Shown: positions 4,860 through 6,095 of the stretch, in pieces
How positions within the stretch are numbered: position 1 is the stretch's first letter
How the letters are laid out: each line of letters opens with the position of its first letter
Assembly: GCA_031269135.1 (NCBI GenBank)
Contig: JAISZP010000268.1
Location: forward strand, 1-6,095
DNA: 6,095 bases
Reading direction: 5' to 3'
DNA from: Deltaproteobacteria bacterium
GTDB lineage: Bacteria; Desulfobacterota; Desulfarculia; Adiutricales; Adiutricaceae
Position numbers and translations under genes: made by a program
The notes under the pieces: model-generated
Database searches by the model: none
Told to the model about the DNA's origin: nothing
Seen by the model: only the letters and a program-made list of their open reading frames with translations

Positions 4860-5712
4860 TTTTGATCATTGAGACTAAGTGGGACATGGGGGCCTGGGTC
4901 GAGGCGGGGAGGTGAGGGTATAGGGAGCGTACTCCAGGGGAGCTGTTGGACACGACAAAGGCTTGGCCGGCGTAATTTAGAAGGGAGATGTCGTTATAGT
5001 CGTTGCCTACGGCTAAGGCCTCGCTTGGGGTAAGTTTAAGAGATCTTGCGAGTTCGCCGGCGGCGGAGCCCTTATTTATTCCCTCGGGAAAGATCTCCAG
5101 CCACAGGCAAGGATCTCCGAAGGGAGAGCTGGAGTAAAAAATGGAGAGGTTTTCCACCATGCTCTCGAATTTCTCTCTGATAGGGGGCATTTCGGCGATG
5201 GGAGCGGTTATGAGAAACTGACCCCTGGGACCTAGCGGCATGTCCGGCACGTAAGGGGAGGCTACGTCGTGATAAATCCTAAGACGGTCCAGATGCCCCG
5301 AAGTCGGAGGATAGCCGATAGGGTCTTGGTAGACGAAACAATGGCATCTTGGAGGAGGCTCGAAGGCGAAAAAGCCTCTATTGGCGGCGATGCTGGCTCT
5401 TAAGGCGCTTTGGACTTGCTGGGGGGGCAATTGGCGGCTGGCGATCAAAGGGCCGGGACCATCTGAACTCCAGGAACACAGTCCAAGTCCGGAGGAAAAG
5501 ATGAGGTAATCCAATTCCAGATCCCTCGGCCAGTCTCTGTTGAAGGTGAATAAGCTTCGACCGGTGGCGATCACTCGAATTATGGAGAGACGTCCAAGCT
5601 CCCTGAAAGCCTCTATGTCGGCTTGGGCGACTTGTCCATGGGTGGGTTTTAGGGTCCCGTCGTAGTCGGAAAAGATGATTTTAGGGGGATATGCTAGGGA
5701 GCTAGCGTTCAT
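4849..5712 (-). CDS. Cof-type HAD-superfamily phosphatase
   Basis: A 287-residue cytoplasmic hydrolase expected to remove phosphate from a small phosphorylated metabolite such as a sugar phosphate; the substrate cannot be read from sequence. All four HAD motifs are present: DYDGT (16-20, with nucleophile Asp16 and acid/base Asp18), Thr50 in IATGRS, Lys214 in GINKG, and GNDYND (236-241), which supplies the Mg2+-binding aspartates. The roughly 130-residue insert between motifs II and III is the C2-type cap typical of Cof-like enzymes, and total length is normal for them. The ATG (5710-5712) is fixed by an in-frame TGA just upstream (5725-5727) and by motif I only 15 residues in. No good ribosome binding site is visible. 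It is the first gene of a likely two-gene unit with prmA. A terminator-like element in the leader could regulate both. Confidence 0.9.
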   Translation of the reverse strand: MNASSLAYPPKIIFSDYDGTLKPTHGQVAQADIEAFRELGRLSIIRVIATGRSLFTFNRDWPRDLELDYLIFSSGLGLCSWSSDGPGPLIASRQLPPQQVQSALRASIAANRGFFAFEPPPRCHCFVYQDPIGYPPTSGHLDRLRIYHDVASPYVPDMPLGPRGQFLITAPIAEMPPIREKFESMVENLSIFYSSSPFGDPCLWLEIFPEGINKGSAAGELARSLKLTPSEALAVGNDYNDISLLNYAGQAFVVSNSSPGVRSLYPHLPASTQAPMSHLVSMIKSLF

Positions 5713-5741
5713 CGGAAAGAGCGTTCAGCGGATACGGCAGT

Positions 5742-5762
5742 AAAAAACCCCACAATAGGGAT
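5742..5762 (-). terminator. Terminator-like hairpin in the HAD-prmA leader
   Basis: On the minus strand ATCCC (5762-5758) pairs with GGGGT (5751-5747) around TATTGT, with one G-T wobble. The closing T begins a six-T run (5747-5742). The T-run ends 29 nt before the HAD start. The stem is short, so efficiency is doubtful. The loop TATTGT is complementary to ACAATA further upstream on the same strand (plus 5798-5803), which offers a possible alternative fold. Confidence 0.4.
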
Positions 5763-5878
5763 TATCGGCAACACAACGAGCAACCTCGCGACAACGATAT
5801 TGTTAGGACAAAGTCAGGTAACGAATAGACGTTCTAACTGGATGAAAGCCATATTATCAACACCGTTATATATTTATT

Positions 5879-5904
5879 AAAAAAAAAGCATTAATTCGTT
5901 AATG
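5879..5904 (-). terminator. Intrinsic terminator after the cysteine-rich gene
   Basis: On the minus strand CATTAA (5904-5899) and TTAATG (5894-5889) pair around a CGAA tetraloop. One C later, nine consecutive T residues follow (5887-5879). The hairpin begins 31 nt after the stop codon of the right-edge reading frame. The stem is AT-rich and therefore weak, but the long T-run and position fit a Rho-independent terminator. Confidence 0.6.
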
Positions 5905-5935
5905 TGAGAAAAAACGCACCTATCGGTAAAAGTTT

Positions 5936-6095
5936 CTAATTAGCAGATTTAGTGGATTGTTGGTATGGTCCAAAACCCTTTTGTCCGAAAACTTCCTCGC
6001 AGCGCTTTTGACAGGCTAAAGTTTCGCGGTTGATGCAAATAGTGCTCGTCGAGGCATTTGTTTCGTACCACAAACACTGTGGCGCATAGTTGCAA
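5936..6095 (-). CDS. C-terminal fragment of a cysteine-rich protein
   Basis: An open minus-strand frame enters from the right edge and runs 52 codons to a TAG stop at 5936-5938; the start is outside the window. The visible residues contain five cysteines (at fragment positions 1, 7, 20, 28 and 32), including a CxxxC pair, as well as Trp and several Tyr, and end in a polar Gln/Ser/Lys tail. I do not recognise the family. Even cysteine spacing would fit a disulphide-bonded exported protein or a metal-binding module, but the signal region cannot be seen. An intrinsic terminator 31 nt downstream supports a real gene end. With only 52 codons, a chance open frame remains possible. Confidence 0.55.
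   Translation of the reverse strand, partial: CNYAPQCLWYETNASTSTICINRETLACQKRCEEVFGQKGFGPYQQSTKSAN

Noticed and set aside
5713..5878. tRNA or other stable RNA in the HAD leader
   Set aside because: Small inverted repeats occur, but no cloverleaf, T-loop consensus or acceptor stem could be assembled.

Overview
This is a bacterial chromosomal segment with two well-supported gene blocks separated by intergenic DNA packed with short tandem repeats. The helicase reads rightwards. A HAD phosphatase / PrmA methyltransferase pair and a gene fragment at the right edge read leftwards. The genes are of intermediate GC content, use GTG and ATG starts, and carry weak or absent Shine-Dalgarno sites. The sigma70-like hexamers, the style of the PrmA protein and the SWIM-SNF2 protein would fit a Gram-negative lineage, perhaps Desulfobacterota/deltaproteobacteria. 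That placement is an impression from protein style, not a demonstrated assignment.

Layout. Positions 1-687 hold no convincing gene. They contain two exact-length 84-bp repeats, each with a TTGACT-N17-TATCCT promoter. These are followed by a tract of only A and C, five 7-bp repeats, five 9-bp repeats, a 12-bp duplication, two small hairpins, and a strong intrinsic terminator that ends about 30 nt before the helicase start. Positions 688-3606 encode a 972-residue SNF2-family ATPase with two SWIM-type zinc motifs at the N-terminus and a Gln/Ser-rich, repeat-bearing C-terminal region. Positions 3607-3934 lie between convergent genes and carry a GC-rich hairpin, three 10-bp repeats and an array of about nine and a half 16-bp repeats. 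Positions 3935-4825 (minus) encode a PrmA-type methyltransferase. Positions 4849-5712 (minus) encode a Cof-type HAD phosphatase, 23 nt upstream of prmA in the same direction. Positions 5713-5935 are a leader with two terminator-like elements. Positions 5936-6095 (minus) are the C-terminal 52 codons of a cysteine-rich protein whose start lies outside the window.

How the parts relate. The phosphatase and prmA are probably co-transcribed, because the gap is short and no promoter is visible between them. No functional link between them and the helicase is visible. The most unusual features are the density of tandem repeats with different unit lengths (84, 7, 9, 12, 10 and 16 bp, plus an in-frame 12-nt repeat in the helicase) and the presence of terminator-like hairpins about 30 nt ahead of two start codons, which suggests transcriptional attenuation. 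I found no CRISPR array, tRNA, rRNA, transposase or recognisable defence operon.
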